A stretch of DNA of 8,013 nt from a bacterium. Lineage in GTDB: Bacteria > Krumholzibacteriota > Krumholzibacteria > LZORAL124-64-63. The DNA is taken from contig QNDV01000084.1 of assembly GCA_003646045.1 (NCBI GenBank), positions 1 to 8,013 of the forward strand. Reading direction: 5' to 3'. This document shows, piece after piece, positions 6,540 to 8,013 of this stretch. Within the stretch, counting starts at the first letter, position 1; each line of letters opens with the position of its first letter. The position numbers and the translations under genes were made by a program. The notes under the pieces are model-generated. The model made no database searches and was not told the DNA's origin. It saw only the letters and a program-made list of their open reading frames with translations.

Positions 6540-8008
6540 GCGGACCGGCAATCGACAGCGGCAGTTGCCCCTCGGGAGGCCTGTTCGGCCGTATCAGCTT
6601 TCGTGCCCTGGCCATGATTGCCACGGCGGGGACCATTGCCGCGACGACCGCTGTGCTGACCCGGGTCAACGAGCAGCAGATCAGGGAAGTCATCGAACAA
6701 GGGGCCGAGAGCAACCTCCTGCTGGAAGCCCGCAACCTGGCCGTTCTCACCGGCGACGTACTGTTGGGAGAGTTCCCCGAACTGATCCTCGTGCCACTGG
6801 TCAAGGACCTGCAGAAGGGGCGGCCCGAGTTGGTACAGATCCTGGTCCTCGACCGCGGCGGTCGCATCGTGGGTGGGCCGGAGCCGCGACAGATCGGAGA
6901 ACTCCACAGGTCGTCAGAGGCACTGGAACCGTTGGTATCCCGCGTCCTTTTGAATCCCGGCGAGACCTTCGCCGGTACGCAGGAAATACTCCAGGTCAGG
7001 ACGCCGATACAGCACAATACCGAGGGAGAAATCGGTTCCGTACTGGTGAGCCTGGACCGTGGCCGGATCCACGACAGTATCCGAGCCACCCGGGGCGCCA
7101 TGGTCCGCAGTTCCGCGGTGCTTCTGGCTTTGGCCGTCGCTCTGGTAATGATAGTCATCACCGTTCTTTTTCGGCCGGTGGATGTGGTGCGCCGTGGTCT
7201 GCGGCGAATCGGCGAGGGCGACCTGGACACTCCCATCAAGGTGCGTGGGCCGTCTGAACTGACCGGACTGGTTGAGACCCTGAATGAGATGACCGAGCAA
7301 CTGAAGGCCTCGCGGAGAACGATAAAGGCGCGGGAGGATGAAACCGTCGCCACCCAGCGCGAGGTGATCATCACGCTGGGTGAAGTGGTGGAGAGCCGGT
7401 CCCATGAGACCGCCAACCATACGCGACGTGTGGGCGCCATGAGCGCCGAGCTCGCACTGCTGGCTGGTCTGCCGGCTGAGGACGTGGAACTGTTGCGCAT
7501 GGCCGCCCCGGTCCACGACATAGGCAAGATAGGGATCCGCGACGATATCCTCAACAAGCCAGGTGAACTGACGCCGACGGAGTTCGAGGTCATGAAGACC
7601 CACGCCGAGATCGGCCACCAGATCCTGTCCGGGTCGGATCGTCCAATCCTCAGGGCGGCGGCGATCATCGCGTTCGAACACCACGAACGTTGGGATGGCA
7701 GCGGTTACCCGCGCGGATTGATGCGTGAAGAGATTAATATCTTCGGTCGGATAGTCTCGCTGGTGGACGTATTCGATGCCCTGCACAGCAACCGGATCTA
7801 TAGATCAGCCCTCCCCCTCCCCGAGATCCTCGACCGCCTGAGGAGCGAACGGCGCCGCAGTTTTGATCCTCGTCTCGTCGATATCTTCCTGGCCCACAAG
7901 GATCGGTTTCTCACGATCTGTGAGGAGATTGGCGATGGGCGCAGGCTGGTCGAGCTGCGGGAAGGTTCCTTGAAGACAGTTTCCAGACTGGATGTTGTTC
8001 ACCGCTGA
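6536..8008 (+). CDS. Membrane receptor with periplasmic sensor, HAMP and HD-GYP cyclic-di-GMP phosphodiesterase domain
   Basis: The product has 490 residues. A first membrane helix (~21-42) precedes a ~145-residue periplasmic region. It has a Cache-like pattern: a VQILVLDRGGRIVG strand-turn-strand, then TPIQHNTEGEIGSVLVSLDR (156-175). A second helix spans ~192-212, followed by a HAMP domain (~213-265, with RRIGEGDLDTPI) and a short coiled linker. The HD-GYP domain runs from ~270 to the end, with E286 and H295 in the first metal helix, HDIGK at 327-331, H356 in MKTH, HHE at 382-384, GYP at 390-392 and D411/D414 in DVFDAL. HD-GYP enzymes hydrolyse cyclic di-GMP to pGpG or GMP with a bound metal cluster. 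All main metal and GYP residues are present, so it is probably active. It should sense an envelope signal and act in the cytoplasm. No GGDEF, EAL or receiver domain is present. Confidence 0.93.
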   Translation: MSGPAIDSGSCPSGGLFGRISFRALAMIATAGTIAATTAVLTRVNEQQIREVIEQGAESNLLLEARNLAVLTGDVLLGEFPELILVPLVKDLQKGRPELVQILVLDRGGRIVGGPEPRQIGELHRSSEALEPLVSRVLLNPGETFAGTQEILQVRTPIQHNTEGEIGSVLVSLDRGRIHDSIRATRGAMVRSSAVLLALAVALVMIVITVLFRPVDVVRRGLRRIGEGDLDTPIKVRGPSELTGLVETLNEMTEQLKASRRTIKAREDETVATQREVIITLGEVVESRSHETANHTRRVGAMSAELALLAGLPAEDVELLRMAAPVHDIGKIGIRDDILNKPGELTPTEFEVMKTHAEIGHQILSGSDRPILRAAAIIAFEHHERWDGSGYPRGLMREEINIFGRIVSLVDVFDALHSNRIYRSALPLPEILDRLRSERRRSFDPRLVDIFLAHKDRFLTICEEIGDGRRLVELREGSLKTVSRLDVVHR

Positions 8009-8013
8009 AACGC

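Noticed and set aside
6361..7668. Antisense open frame (435 codons) opposite the HD-GYP gene
   Set aside because: Its translation is a low-complexity S/R/T-rich shadow, and the + strand here encodes unmistakable HAMP and HD-GYP motifs.
8009..8013. Terminator after the last gene
   Set aside because: Only five bases follow the stop codon, so no terminator or further operon member can be judged.

Overview
The window is almost completely coding on the + strand. It holds three consecutive genes, each joined to the next by a 4-base ATGA stop/start overlap, so it reads as part of one operon. No RNA gene, insertion sequence, CRISPR array or gap above 5 bases is visible. The DNA is GC-rich by eye, with strong third-position G/C bias. 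Two markers suggest a GC-rich member of the Fibrobacteres-Chlorobi-Bacteroidetes (FCB) superphylum or a related candidate phylum such as Krumholzibacteriota, Eisenbacteria or Latescibacteria. They are a FlgD-like / type IX-like C-terminal tail and a PorV/PorQ-type outer-membrane barrel. The phylum is inferred, not shown.

Region 1 (1-4587) is the 3' part of a giant secreted protein whose N-terminus lies upstream. Its visible 1528 residues are built from tandem beta-sandwich-like modules. First come two ~315-residue units in register over a 966-nt period, then one divergent CARDB-like segment, then four ~160-residue units, and finally a ~95-residue FlgD/T9SS-type sorting tail.

Region 2 (4584-6539) encodes a signal peptide, a PorV/PorQ (UPF0164)-type beta-barrel and a C-terminal extension with about five TPR-like helical pairs and an Ala/Pro linker. 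Region 3 (6536-8008) encodes an inner-membrane receptor with two membrane helices, a periplasmic sensor, a HAMP domain and an HD-GYP cyclic-di-GMP phosphodiesterase domain with its catalytic motifs intact.

A working model (inference) is that the operon makes a large modular surface or secreted protein, an outer-membrane/periplasmic partner that could help its export or anchoring, and a receptor that could tie envelope conditions to cyclic-di-GMP turnover. The two most unusual points are the barrel-TPR fusion and the tight linkage of cargo, barrel and HD-GYP receptor.
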